A DNA stretch of 64,000 nucleotides from Flavobacterium aeripolare (GCF_013294025.1 NZ_JABSNL010000010.1:1-64000); one strand, 5' to 3'; shown: positions 1 to 13,040, counted from the stretch's first letter. Translations and numbers: made by a program. Notes: generated from the letters alone by a model not told the origin.

Positions 1-55
1 CCGCCTGCGCAGATGGTACTGCAGTTATGTGGGAGAGTATGTCGTCGCCTTTCTT
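1..55 (+). rRNA. rrf: 5S ribosomal RNA, 3' end (partial)
   Basis: The first ~55 bases match the 3' half of a Bacteroidota 5S rRNA: the loop E/helix IV region (GATGGTACTGCAGTTATGTG), then GGGAGAGTATGTCGTCGCC as helix IV/V and the closing strand. The 5' part lies outside the window. A strong intrinsic terminator follows at 85-115, as expected for the end of an rrs-rrl-rrf operon. The exact 3' end is uncertain by a few bases. Confidence 0.9.
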
Positions 56-84
56 TATCCTGAATTTATTTTAGGATCTCTAAG

Positions 85-115
85 AACCCTTATCCAATCG
101 GATAAGGGTTTTTTG
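85..115 (+). terminator. rRNA operon terminator
   Basis: An 11-bp perfect stem (AACCCTTATCC / GGATAAGGGTT) with a 4-nt loop is followed by a T run. It lies about 30 nt after the 5S rRNA and ends the rRNA operon. Confidence 0.9.
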
Positions 116-116
116 T

Positions 117-438
117 TGTGTAAAATGTCACGTCCAGAAATAGATCAACTTATCCAAACATATCCTATAATTATATTTCATTTATGTGTCGTGTAGTTTT
201 GTAGATTGTTGAAAATTAGAGAAATAGCTTAATTTTATTCTTTGGAAAAGATTATTAATTGTGATCGTTTCCTCTAAATATTCTTATGATTTCACTATTT
301 TCCTTTAATGAGACTGTAGTTAATAAGCTATCTTAAAAAGATGTTATTTAGTGTTATTTAATTATGTATTCGAATATAATTGATTTTAGATTAGATAAAA
401 GCATTTAATTTTATGGTTTGTTATGGCTAAGATCTTTA
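117..438. other. AT-rich gap between rRNA terminator and IS
   Basis: About 320 bases, very AT-rich, with no reading frame, tRNA or convincing hairpin that I can support. It is the original flank into which the insertion sequence inserted. Confidence 0.5.
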
Positions 439-446
439 GTAATTAA
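439..446. repeat. Left copy of 8-bp target site duplication
   Basis: GTAATTAA directly abuts the left end of the IS (GGATCA at 447) and is repeated exactly at 1902-1909 outside the right end. An 8-bp duplication is the length known for ISL3-family transposition. Confidence 0.85.
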
Positions 447-537
447 GGATCATAACGAAAACCTGTGGATTGGGACATATTAAGCATATATATTAGTTAG
501 CCTAAAAAGGAAGTATCCTATATTTCTAACACCTCTA

Positions 538-555
538 TCCCGATAGCTATCGGGA
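538..555. repeat. 18-bp perfect palindrome inside the transposase gene
   Basis: TCCCGATAGCTATCGGGA is perfectly self-complementary and GC-rich in an AT-rich element. It sits at the place where the transposase C-terminus changes frame, and appears to have replaced about 5 nt. Its arms TCCCGA/TCGGGA and central AGCT are shared with the second palindrome at 1541-1556. Confidence 0.9.
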
Positions 556-1540
556 GTGATCTGAAGGCTTTTATTTTGGCATTGAATGATTCTGCAGAGG
601 CATTAGTACTTCTGTTGTCAAAATAATTTAATATGGTCTGATAATGATTTGTAATTGTACGAGAGATTGTTCCCAAAGATTTGAATCCGGATTGATCTAC
701 TTTTTCATGCCATTTGGCTAGTTTTGCAAACCCAATGATTTTGTCAGTTGTTCTGTCAAAGATAGCACGCAAGTCTTGTGTTAAATCGTATGCTTTTAAA
801 ATGTCTGGATATAATTTAAACATTAAAGTGGCACGTTGCGTTTGGTTTTGCATCCATCTTGATTTGTTTTTGTATAGAAAATAGTGACTTCTTGCGAGTA
901 ATTGCTTAAGTGTATCTCCATTTGAAATTATTTGAGATTCGAAATTTGATTTGCTTTTTTTTGCTTTTTCAATAGCATTATTTTCTTGATCAATAGCTTC
1001 CCAACGATATTTAATCCTGATTTCCTGCAAAGCCTCTGTAGCTAGTTTTTGAACATGAAATCGATCTGTAACACGAGTTGCATTAGGAAAGCATTTTTTG
1101 GCAATCAAATTCATATTTCCCGCCATGTCTAAAGTTATTTCTTTAACTAGATTTCGTTGTTTAAGAGCAATTTTTTCTATCACTGCAATAACTGTATCGG
1201 ATTTAGTTCCTGCAATCATAGCTACAATAGTTCCCTTTCTTCCTTTTCCAGATTTGTTAGTTAAAATAGTGTAGAGTTCGCCATTTGAAAGAGACGTTTC
1301 ATCTATTGATAGATTCATTCCAATGTTTTGCGGAAAAATAAGCCATTCTTCTGAATGTTTTATTTGATCCCAAGCTTTAAAATCACTTAAAAAGTCTTTG
1401 TATTGACACTGGAGGTTTTTGCCAGAAACTCCATAGAAAGAAGCAATAGTATTACAATCATTTGGGCTAGAATCTATTGATCTCTTTTAAAAAAGACGCA
1501 AACTCCTGTATTACACGAGTTCCGTCTGCTACTAAATTCC

Positions 1541-1556
1541 TCCCGAAGCTTCGGGA
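1541..1556. repeat. 16-bp perfect palindrome inside the transposase gene
   Basis: TCCCGAAGCTTCGGGA is a perfect palindrome with the same arms as the one at 538-555. It lies exactly where the N-terminal transposase frame is lost, in a segment where the family usually reads approximately NRDWNLVA; here it reads NPEASGGI and then a stop. Confidence 0.9.
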
Positions 1557-1901
1557 TTGAAAACAATTTTACCTGTGTCCTCATTAAGCCATCTTCTACG
1601 AGTGATATGAAGATAGACTTTATAACCACGGATAGGGAAATCCTGGACTGTTATTTCAGCAAAGAATCCTCTTGAACTTAATTTGTTTTGATGATATTCT
1701 TTTGGTAGTGAATTAATCTCTTTTAGATAAAGATGGAGAGCTTCATTTTCTTTTTTATAAGATGTAAGTTCAAAATAGTTTATTATTATCTCAGGTAGTA
1801 ATAATTTTAGGATCTCATTAAAAGATTCTTGCATTGGGATAAGATTTTAAAATACAAATATCCTTATTTAAATATTTCCCCACAACTTTTTGTCTTGATC
1901 C

Positions 1902-1909
1902 GTAATTAA
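1902..1909. repeat. Right copy of 8-bp target site duplication
   Basis: GTAATTAA follows the right IS end (TGATCC at 1896-1901) and is identical to 439-446. Confidence 0.85.
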
Positions 1910-2132
1910 TCTATTTAAATAATGTACATTATGCGGCTTCCCTTTTTTAATAGGAGATTAATTTTAATTATTTGATTGCAATTGAATATTTTGGTCATTA
2001 TATTCCATTTCACACGTAATTTATTGTTATGTATATGGTCGGAATTTTGCAAAATATATCTTTTTGTTTGCAAATATTTTAATATGAATTAAACCCTAAA
2101 TTAATGTTAAATCAAATTAGGTACGCTTTATT

Positions 2133-2156
2133 AAAATGATTGGTTTAAATCATTTT
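2133..2156. promoter_or_regulatory. Inverted repeat upstream of pafA, possible operator
   Basis: AAAATGATT / AATCATTTT is a perfect 9-bp inverted repeat with a 6-nt spacer (GGTTTA). It ends 13 nt before the -7 box of pafA (2170-2177), so it overlaps the -33 region. This position suits a repressor or activator site. No T run follows, so it is not a terminator. The function is inferred. Confidence 0.45.
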
Positions 2157-2169
2157 GTTTATTATTCCT

Positions 2170-2177
2170 TATTTTTG
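2170..2177 (+). promoter_or_regulatory. pafA promoter, -7 box
   Basis: TATTTTTG matches the Bacteroidota -7 consensus TAnnTTTG and lies 22 nt before the ATG at 2200. It lies inside the upstream in-frame extension that begins at 2155, which argues for the ATG at 2200. Confidence 0.6.
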
Positions 2178-2199
2178 TGTTCAAAAAATAAATTTTAAG

Positions 2200-3813
2200 A
2201 TGAGAAAAATTTTAATGTTGCTTACTGCGGGTTTTATTTCAAATTTGTATGCTCAAGAGCGACCGAAACTTGTGGTAGGAATTGTTGTTGATCAAATGAA
2301 AATGGAATATTTATATCGTTTTTCAGATGACTTTTCTAATGATGGTTTTAAGCGCTTGATGAATAATGGATATACCTTTCAGAATATGCATTATAATTAC
2401 ATGCCAACTTACACTGCGCCAGGTCACGCTTCAATTTACACAGGTACAACACCTGCTTCTCATGGAATAGTTAGTAACGAATGGTTTAGTAGAAAGCTAG
2501 GTAAAGATATGTATTGTACTGATGATGCTGACGTGAGTACTGTAGGTAATGGAACAAAGGAAGAAGGTGAAATGTCTCCTAAAAATTTATTGACTACTAC
2601 TATAACAGATGAATTAAGACTTGGCACAAATTTTCAAGGTAAAGTAATAGGTTTGAGTCTTAAAGACCGTGGAGCTATTTTGCCTGCTGGACACTTTGCC
2701 AACTGGGCATTTTGGTATAGTAAAACGGGTTCTTTTATTTCTAGTAGTTTCTATGGTAATAAATTACCTGATTGGGTTCAAAAATTTAATGATGAGAAGC
2801 ATTATATGCCTTATATCAATAAAGGGTGGGACCTTTTGAAACCAAAAGCTACATACAATGAAAGTCTAGACGATAATAATCCATATGAGGGTAAATTATA
2901 TGATAGTGCAGTACCGGTTTTTCCATACAATCTTAAAGAGATGTATGCTAAAAATGATGCTGGTGTACTACGATCAACACCTTTTGGAAATGATTTATTA
3001 GCTGAGTTTGCTAAAAAAGCTTTAGAAAAAGAAGAGCTTGGTAAAGATAATATTACTGATTTTTTAACTGTTAGTTTTTCTTCTACGGACTATGTTGGTC
3101 ATTTACTAGGACCAAGATCAATGGAATTACAAGACACCTATTTGAGATTAGATCAAACTATTGCTGACTTTTTGCAATATTTAGATAAAACTGTTGGTAA
3201 AGATAATTATTTATTGTTTCTAACTGCTGACCACGCTGGTGCCGAAAATGTAAGTTTCTTGAAGGATCATAAGTACAACGTTAACAGCATTAGCCCAAAG
3301 GATATTCGTGCTAATTTAAAAGATTTCTCAATGAGAACTTTTGGTGCTGATTTAGTTCTTAATTATGGAAGTTTCAATTTGTTTTTTAATAAAGAGATCA
3401 TAAACGCCAAAAAACTAGACCTAACTACTGTTAAAAATTCTTTTAAAGATTATTTAATGAAGCAAGATTACGTAAAGAGAGTGTATACAGAGGAAGAAAT
3501 TTTAAATGCTACAGGAAATGATTATTATTTAAATTTCATTGCTAAAGGATACGATGTTACTCAAAATGGTGATTTGATTATATTAGATAAGCCAGGCTAC
3601 ATTGAATATCAAGGTACTGGTACCTCTCACGGTACTACTTATACTTATGACACACATGTTCCTGCTATTTTTTACGGGTGGCATATCAAGAAAGGAGAAT
3701 CTTTCAATAAAAAGGTAATTACTCAGATAGCTCCAACAATAGCTCAAAAAATTAAAGTTGCTTTTCCTAACGGAACTGAAGCAAACGTTCTTGAAGAAGT
3801 TTTAAATGAGTAA
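2200..3813 (+). CDS. pafA: PafA-type alkaline phosphatase
   Basis: A periplasmic or outer-surface zinc phosphomonoesterase of the alkaline phosphatase superfamily, 537 aa, with a signal peptide (MRKILMLLTAGFISNLYAQ). The residues known in Elizabethkingia PafA (Asp38, Thr79, Asn100, Lys162, Arg164) all appear here seven positions lower: D31, nucleophile T72 in PTYTAPGHAS, N93, K155 and R157 in SLKDRGA. The later metal ligands are in SSTDYVGH, LTADHAG and TGTSHGT. This matching set supports PafA rather than a phosphodiesterase paralogue. PafA enzymes are known as phosphate-irrepressible, releasing Pi from organic phosphates. The ATG at 2200 is chosen because the earlier ATG (2155) lies before the -7 box. 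The gene is monocistronic, with a bidirectional terminator after it. Confidence 0.93.
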   Translation: MRKILMLLTAGFISNLYAQERPKLVVGIVVDQMKMEYLYRFSDDFSNDGFKRLMNNGYTFQNMHYNYMPTYTAPGHASIYTGTTPASHGIVSNEWFSRKLGKDMYCTDDADVSTVGNGTKEEGEMSPKNLLTTTITDELRLGTNFQGKVIGLSLKDRGAILPAGHFANWAFWYSKTGSFISSSFYGNKLPDWVQKFNDEKHYMPYINKGWDLLKPKATYNESLDDNNPYEGKLYDSAVPVFPYNLKEMYAKNDAGVLRSTPFGNDLLAEFAKKALEKEELGKDNITDFLTVSFSSTDYVGHLLGPRSMELQDTYLRLDQTIADFLQYLDKTVGKDNYLLFLTADHAGAENVSFLKDHKYNVNSISPKDIRANLKDFSMRTFGADLVLNYGSFNLFFNKEIINAKKLDLTTVKNSFKDYLMKQDYVKRVYTEEEILNATGNDYYLNFIAKGYDVTQNGDLIILDKPGYIEYQGTGTSHGTTYTYDTHVPAIFYGWHIKKGESFNKKVITQIAPTIAQKIKVAFPNGTEANVLEEVLNE

Positions 3814-3832
3814 TCATTATAATTTTTTGTAG

Positions 3833-3867
3833 AAAAAAGGTGTATTTATAAAATACACCTTTTTTTT
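3833..3867. terminator. Bidirectional terminator between pafA and lysA
   Basis: A 9-bp GC-containing stem (GGTGTATTT / AAATACACC) is flanked by A and T runs on both sides, and serves the convergent genes pafA (+) and lysA (-). Confidence 0.85.
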
Positions 3868-3876
3868 TAACTTCTT

Positions 3877-5091
3877 TTATACTGTTGTAGCTGGTAATGA
3901 AATTTGATTTTTTAGTAAATCTTCAAATGTTTCATGAGCACGAATTAAGTGACCTTGACCATTCATCCATAGTACTTCTGCTGGTTTGTATCTTGAATTA
4001 TAGTTGGAGGCCATTGAGTAACAATAAGCACCTGCATTTCTAAAACTTAAAATGTCGCCTTCCTTAATTTCTGGTATTCTTCTGTTATTTGCAAAAGTAT
4101 CTGTCTCACATATATATCCTACTACCGAATAAAAGCGCTCCTTTCCTTTAGGATTTGAAATGTTTTCGATATGGTGTTGTGATCCGTATAACATCGGTCG
4201 TATAAGGTGGTTAAATCCACTATCAATTCCTGCAAAAACTGTAGAAGTAGTTTGTTTGATTACATTTACTTTTACTAGGAATTGTCCCGCTTCACTAACT
4301 AAAAATTTCCCTGGTTCAAATATTAAGGTTAGGTCTTTACCGTATTCGATACAGAAAGCGTTGAATCTCTTAGATAATTTTTTTCCTAACTCTTCAATAT
4401 CTGTTTCAATATCGTCTTTTTTATAAGGAACTTTAAAACCACTACCAAAATCCAGAAACTCTAGATTCTTGAAGTTTCTAGCTGCATCAAATAATATTTC
4501 GGCAGCATATAAGAATACTTCGATATCTAAAATGTCTGAACCAGTGTGCATGTGAATACCTACAATGTTCATTTTTGTATTTTCAACAATACGAACAAGA
4601 TGTGGTAATTGGTGAATTGAGATTCCAAATTTACTATCAATATGTCCCACAGAAATGTTAGTGTTTCCACCTGCCATAACGTGTGGATTGATACGTATAC
4701 ATACGGGAACATTAGGATGTTTAGCACCAAATTGCTCTAGGATTGATAAATTATCAATATTAATTTGAACTCCCATCGCGTTTACCTCTTCAATCTCTTC
4801 AAGAGAAACTCCGTTAGGGGTATAGAATATTTTTTCTGGATCGTATCCTGCGTGAAGTCCTAATTGTACTTCTTGTATCGATACTGTATCTAGTCCAGAT
4901 CCCATTTCTTTAAGTAGTTGTAGTATAGCAACGTTAGACAATGCTTTCATTGCATAGTTGATGCGCAAATTAGGTACCTTAGAGAAAGCTTTAGTTAATC
5001 TATTGTACTGTGATTTTATTTTTTCGGCATCATATACATATAGAGGACTGCCAAATTGTTCTGCTAGTTGAAGTAAGTCTTTTGATTGCAT
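3877..5091 (-). CDS. lysA: Diaminopimelate decarboxylase
   Basis: A PLP enzyme that decarboxylates meso-diaminopimelate to L-lysine, the last step of lysine synthesis; cytoplasmic. It has 404 aa, the usual length. The fold is an alanine-racemase-like barrel followed by a beta domain. Visible motifs are the PLP lysine K49 in NYAMKALSN, HMHTGSD, the glycine-rich phosphate loop (FLDFGSGFKV), EPGKFLV, and the substrate/active-site cysteine motif CETDTF followed by GAYCYSMASNYN near the C-terminus. It stands alone, with its own promoter (5108-5138) and a shared terminator with pafA. Confidence 0.95.
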   Translation of the reverse strand: MQSKDLLQLAEQFGSPLYVYDAEKIKSQYNRLTKAFSKVPNLRINYAMKALSNVAILQLLKEMGSGLDTVSIQEVQLGLHAGYDPEKIFYTPNGVSLEEIEEVNAMGVQINIDNLSILEQFGAKHPNVPVCIRINPHVMAGGNTNISVGHIDSKFGISIHQLPHLVRIVENTKMNIVGIHMHTGSDILDIEVFLYAAEILFDAARNFKNLEFLDFGSGFKVPYKKDDIETDIEELGKKLSKRFNAFCIEYGKDLTLIFEPGKFLVSEAGQFLVKVNVIKQTTSTVFAGIDSGFNHLIRPMLYGSQHHIENISNPKGKERFYSVVGYICETDTFANNRRIPEIKEGDILSFRNAGAYCYSMASNYNSRYKPAEVLWMNGQGHLIRAHETFEDLLKNQISLPATTV

Positions 5092-5107
5092 CGTTATTAT
5101 TTTTAAG

Positions 5108-5138
5108 CAAATTTATTACTCTTTATCTGTTTCCACAA
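5108..5138 (-). promoter_or_regulatory. lysA promoter with both -33 and -7 boxes
   Basis: On the minus strand TTG (5136-5138) is followed after 20 nt by TAAATTTG (5108-5115), a good match to the Bacteroidota consensus TTG-N19-21-TAnnTTTG. It lies 17 nt before the ATG. It is the best two-box promoter I found in the window. Confidence 0.7.
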
Positions 5139-5351
5139 GCGATTATATGATTTCTCACAAAATGTAACAAAAAGTTGTAATTATAACAAAACAACCATTT
5201 TATTGTTAATTTGTCTTCAACCAAGTTATAGTTGTAGATAGCTGATAGATACTATAGTTTATTCGAAGGTAACGAGGACTTGTTGCACTACGATACTTAT
5301 CAGGAAGTATTTTAATCTATAACGATAGTACATTCTTAGGTACTAAAAAAT
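5139..5351. other. Rest of the lysA-gltD gap
   Basis: This is the part of the 315-base gap between lysA and gltD that is not taken up by the lysA promoter (5108-5138) or the gltBD terminator (5352-5390). It holds no reading frame; one small hairpin (ATACTT/AAGTAT near 5302-5318) is the only structure I see. Confidence 0.5.
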
Positions 5352-5390
5352 AAAATGGCTGCCTAAATATTTAATTTGGCAGCCATTTTT
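5352..5390. terminator. gltBD operon terminator
   Basis: A 12-bp stem AAAATGGCTGCC / GGCAGCCATTTT has an AT-rich loop and ends in a U run on the minus strand, 17 nt past the gltD stop codon. Confidence 0.88.
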
Positions 5391-5406
5391 AACTTATTTA
5401 TTTTGG

Positions 5407-6861
5407 TTACAGATTTGGTAGATCACCAGTACCTTTTGTAGGTAAATTTGTTGATCCCATCAAGAATAAATCTACTTCTCGGGCTGCTTCACGACCTTCA
5501 GAAATTGCCCAAACAATCAATGATTGTCCGCGACGCATGTCACCAGCTGTGAAGATATTCGGCTTGCTTGTTTGATAATTTGTTGCTTTGTAGTTGCTTC
5601 TCATATCTGTTTCAAGGCCTAATTGCTCACTCAATGTTTGCTCTGGTCCAGTAAATCCTAAGGCAAGTAATGCAAGATCACATGGCCAAGTCTTTTCAGA
5701 CCCTTCTTTTTCTATTAGTTCAGGTCGTTGTCCGGGAGTTATTTTCCAGGCTACTTCAACTGTTTTTAGTCCTACTAATTCTCCTTGATCATTAGCTATG
5801 AATTCCTTAGTGTTTATTAACCAATTTCTTTCGCAGCCTTCCTCATGAGATGAAGATGTTTTAAGTTGTAATGGCCAATATGGCCATGGCGTAGTTTCGC
5901 TTCTTCCCACTGGAGGTTTTGGCATGATTTCAAAATTTGTAACTGATTTTGCACCTTGTCTGTTTGATGTACCTACGCAGTCAGATCCTGTATCTCCACC
6001 GCCTATTACAATTACATCTTTGCCAGTTGCTTTAATTTGGTTAGCAATTTTCTCACCGTAAAGTACTTTAGTTTGTTGTGTCAAGAAGTCCATGGCTTGC
6101 ACCACACCTTTTGTTTCAATTCCTTTAGTTGGTAAGCTTCTTCTCTCCGTTGCTCCTCCGCATAAAACGATAGAATCAAATTCATTTAATTGATCTACAC
6201 TATAATTTACACCAACATTCACATTGGTTTTAAAAGTGATTCCTTCTAATTCTAAGACCTTTACACGGCGATCAATGATTCCTTTCTCTAGTTTGAAATT
6301 CGGAATTCCGTAACGCAACAAGCCACCAATGGCGTTGTCTCTTTCAAAAACGGTTACCGTATGTCCAGCACGATTTAATTGTTGGGCTGCTGCCAATCCT
6401 GCAGGTCCAGAACCTATTACTGCTACAGTTTTTCCTGTTCTTATTTCTGGAGTTTGTGGCTTAATCCATCCTTCTGCAAAACCGCGTTCGATAATATTTT
6501 TTTCAATATTTTCAATCGCCACTGGTTCTTCGATAATTCCTAACACACATGATTTTTCGCATGGAGCAGGGCATAAGCGGCCGGTGAACTCAGGGAAATT
6601 ATTTGTCGATTGTAATATCTCTAAGGCACTTTGCCATTCTTCTTGATGAACCATATCATTAAAATCAGGAATAAGATTTCCTAATGGACATGAGCTGTGG
6701 CAAAAAGGAATGCCGCAATCCATGCATCGTGAACCTTGCTCTTTAATTTTATCTTTAGGTAATTGAATAGTGAATTCGTTGTAATTAATTACACGGTCTG
6801 CTACTGCTATATTACTTTCGTCTGTTCTATCGTATTCTTTAAATCCTCCTATCTTTCCCAT
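5407..6861 (-). CDS. gltD: Glutamate synthase small (beta) subunit
   Basis: The FAD/NADPH-dependent beta subunit of glutamate synthase, which passes electrons from NADPH to GltB to convert glutamine and 2-oxoglutarate into two glutamates. It has 484 aa. The N-terminal Fe-S region has cysteines C46, C49, C54, C58 (CMDCGIPFCHSSC) and C97, C101, C105 (CPAPCEKSC). The FAD Rossmann motif is GSGPAG at 150-155, the NADPH motif is GGGDTGSDC, and the C-terminal FAD motif is TAGDMRRGQSLIVWAI. It starts 2 nt after the gltB stop, so the two are cotranscribed and probably translationally coupled. Confidence 0.95.
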   Translation of the reverse strand: MGKIGGFKEYDRTDESNIAVADRVINYNEFTIQLPKDKIKEQGSRCMDCGIPFCHSSCPLGNLIPDFNDMVHQEEWQSALEILQSTNNFPEFTGRLCPAPCEKSCVLGIIEEPVAIENIEKNIIERGFAEGWIKPQTPEIRTGKTVAVIGSGPAGLAAAQQLNRAGHTVTVFERDNAIGGLLRYGIPNFKLEKGIIDRRVKVLELEGITFKTNVNVGVNYSVDQLNEFDSIVLCGGATERRSLPTKGIETKGVVQAMDFLTQQTKVLYGEKIANQIKATGKDVIVIGGGDTGSDCVGTSNRQGAKSVTNFEIMPKPPVGRSETTPWPYWPLQLKTSSSHEEGCERNWLINTKEFIANDQGELVGLKTVEVAWKITPGQRPELIEKEGSEKTWPCDLALLALGFTGPEQTLSEQLGLETDMRSNYKATNYQTSKPNIFTAGDMRRGQSLIVWAISEGREAAREVDLFLMGSTNLPTKGTGDLPNL

Positions 6862-6863
6862 AA

Positions 6864-11384
<4,521 letters not shown>

Positions 11385-11404
11385 GCTCTATATTTTTTTT
11401 TATA

Positions 11405-11412
11405 CAAAAATA
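11405..11412 (-). promoter_or_regulatory. gltB promoter, -7 box
   Basis: TATTTTTG on the minus strand, 21 nt before the gltB ATG. I see no clear TTG 19-21 nt upstream. Confidence 0.5.
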
Positions 11413-11767
11413 CAGGATTCGATAAAAATAATGTATTGATTGATAGTTAAAGCTGATATTTTTATAGTTATAATAGAATAAAGGCTAATTATTGATAATT
11501 GTATTGTGAGACTATATCTCAATTAATAAATCAATAATCTAGTACCATTGAAATCACTGAATAATAAATTAAATTGGCATTTAACGCTATTTTAAGAGTA
11601 AAATTCAATCGTTGTAGTGTTTTTTATGAGGTAATAATAATAGTCTTCATCTAAATTAAAATGGCAGTTGAGATTCATTATTTAAAGTTTTCGAAAGACA
11701 AAAAATAAATTCTTCAATAAGAAATTTTAAATAAACAAAAACATTTCACAGTTTAGTTGAATTTTGC
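11413..11767. other. Divergent gltB/sucC intergenic region
   Basis: About 355 very AT-rich bases between divergent gltB and sucC. No reading frame, RNA gene or convincing hairpin is visible. It presumably holds upstream regulatory sites for both genes, but I cannot name one. Confidence 0.5.
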
Positions 11768-11775
11768 TATTTTTG
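11768..11775 (+). promoter_or_regulatory. sucC promoter, -7 box
   Basis: TATTTTTGTGCC matches the flavobacterial -7 box and lies 50 nt upstream of the sucC ATG. The 5' leader contains a small hairpin (TTCTGAA/TTCAGGA). Confidence 0.6.
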
Positions 11776-11824
11776 TGCCACTTATATTCTGAAATAAATT
11801 CAGGATTCAGACAAATTCTATATT

Positions 11825-13018
11825 ATGAACATACACGAATATCAAGGAAAAGAGATTTTAGCTAGCTACGGAGTTCGCATTCAACGTGGAATCGTTGCTA
11901 ATACTGCAGATGAAGCGGTGGAAGCTGCAAAACAATTAACTACTGAAACGGGAACGAGTTGGTTTGTTGTAAAAGCGCAAGTTCACGCAGGTGGACGTGG
12001 TAAAGGTGGTGGAGTTAAACTTGCTAAAAACTTAGATCAAGTTAAAGAAATTGCAGGACAAATTATCGGAATGCAATTAGTTACTCCTCAAACTTCTGCT
12101 GAAGGTAAAAAAGTAAACAAAGTTTTAATCGCTGAAGATGTTTACTATCCTGGTGAATCTGAAACTAATGAGTTTTATGTTTCTGTACTTTTAAATAGAG
12201 CTACAGGTCGTAATATGATTATGTATTCTACTGAAGGTGGAATGGATATTGAAGAAGTTGCTGAGCACACGCCACATTTAATTTTTACTGAAGAAGTTGA
12301 TCCTTCTGTAGGTTTACAAGGTTTTCAAGCAAGAAGAATTGCTTTTAACTTAGGACTTTCTGGAAACGCTCATAAAGAAATGGTTAAATTCATTGGTGCT
12401 TTATACAATGCATACATTGGATCTGATGCTTCTATGTTTGAAATCAATCCAGTTTTAAAAACTTCTGATGATAAAATATTGGCTGTTGATGCTAAAGTAA
12501 ATATCGATGATAATGCTTTATACAGACAACCAAAATATAACGACATGCGTGATATTCTTGAAGAAAATCCAATTGAAGTTGAAGCTAAAGAAGTAGGATT
12601 AAACTATGTGGATCTTGATGGTTCTGTAGGATGTATGGTTAACGGAGCTGGTTTAGCAATGGCAACTATGGATTTAATTAAGTATGCTGGTTTTGAGCCT
12701 GCAAACTTCCTTGACGTAGGTGGAACTGCTGATGCAAAACGTGTTGAAACAGCTTTCCGTATTATCTTAAAAGATCCTAACGTTAAAGCTATTTTAATTA
12801 ACATTTTTGGAGGTATCGTTCGTTGTGACCGTGTAGCTCAAGGTGTTGTTGATGCATACAAAAATATGGGTGATGCAATTAAAGTACCAATCATTGTTCG
12901 TTTACAAGGTACAAATGCAGCTATCGCAAAAGAATTAATTGACAATTCTGGAATGCCAATCTTATCTGCTGTTGAATTTCAAGAAGCAGCTGACCAAGTA
13001 CAAGCGGCACTTTCTTAA
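11825..13018 (+). CDS. sucC: Succinyl-CoA synthetase, beta subunit (ADP-forming)
   Basis: The ATP-grasp subunit of the TCA-cycle enzyme that converts succinyl-CoA to succinate with formation of ATP. It has 397 aa, the usual length. It begins MNIHEYQGKEILASYG. The nucleotide-binding region includes HAGGRGKGGGVKLA; later motifs are FEINPV, NGAGLAMATMD, LDVGGTAD and NIFGGIVRCD. No sucD (alpha subunit) follows: a terminator comes directly after it and the next gene is on the other strand, so the alpha subunit must be encoded elsewhere. Confidence 0.96.
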   Translation: MNIHEYQGKEILASYGVRIQRGIVANTADEAVEAAKQLTTETGTSWFVVKAQVHAGGRGKGGGVKLAKNLDQVKEIAGQIIGMQLVTPQTSAEGKKVNKVLIAEDVYYPGESETNEFYVSVLLNRATGRNMIMYSTEGGMDIEEVAEHTPHLIFTEEVDPSVGLQGFQARRIAFNLGLSGNAHKEMVKFIGALYNAYIGSDASMFEINPVLKTSDDKILAVDAKVNIDDNALYRQPKYNDMRDILEENPIEVEAKEVGLNYVDLDGSVGCMVNGAGLAMATMDLIKYAGFEPANFLDVGGTADAKRVETAFRIILKDPNVKAILINIFGGIVRCDRVAQGVVDAYKNMGDAIKVPIIVRLQGTNAAIAKELIDNSGMPILSAVEFQEAADQVQAALS

Positions 13019-13040
13019 TTAGAAAAAAATAGATGTACAA

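Larger units (their letters stand above)
480..1834 (-). pseudogene. ISL3/ISAon1-type transposase, frameshifted
   Basis: The gene starts at 1834 (MQESFNEILKL) with the ISAon1 N-terminal region and runs to about 1557. There a palindrome shifts the frame; LVADGTRVIQEFASFLKEIN continues in another frame (about 1540-1490). A second shift near 1480-1490 returns to the first frame (NDCNTIASFYGVSG) and the catalytic region. The DDE residues are visible as the Asp of SIDET, the Asp of LDMAGNM and the Glu of SAESFNAKIKAF. A second palindrome at 538-555 replaces the codons after AFRS. The expected C-terminus, RGVRNIGYFLFRLTNIYA and a stop at 480-482, remains readable in a different frame. With three lesions it cannot give a full-length transposase, although all catalytic residues are present. 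Confidence 0.88.
447..1901 (-). mobile_element. ISL3-family insertion sequence (ISAon1-like), inactivated
   Basis: The element is about 1455 bp with imperfect terminal inverted repeats. Its left end begins GGATCATAACGAAAA and its right end, read inward on the minus strand, begins GGATCAAGACAAAAA; 17 of the outer 22 positions agree. It is bounded by a perfect 8-bp direct repeat, GTAATTAA. It carries one broken transposase gene of the ISAon1 type, with an N-terminal region plus a DDE catalytic region. Seen: ends, duplication and gene. From family knowledge: ISL3 elements start with GG and make 8-bp duplications. The intact duplication shows the element arrived by transposition and has decayed in place. 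Confidence 0.85.

Noticed and set aside
2155..2199. Upstream extension of pafA from the ATG at 2155
   Set aside because: The extension covers the -7 box (2170-2177) and adds residues before a normal signal peptide.
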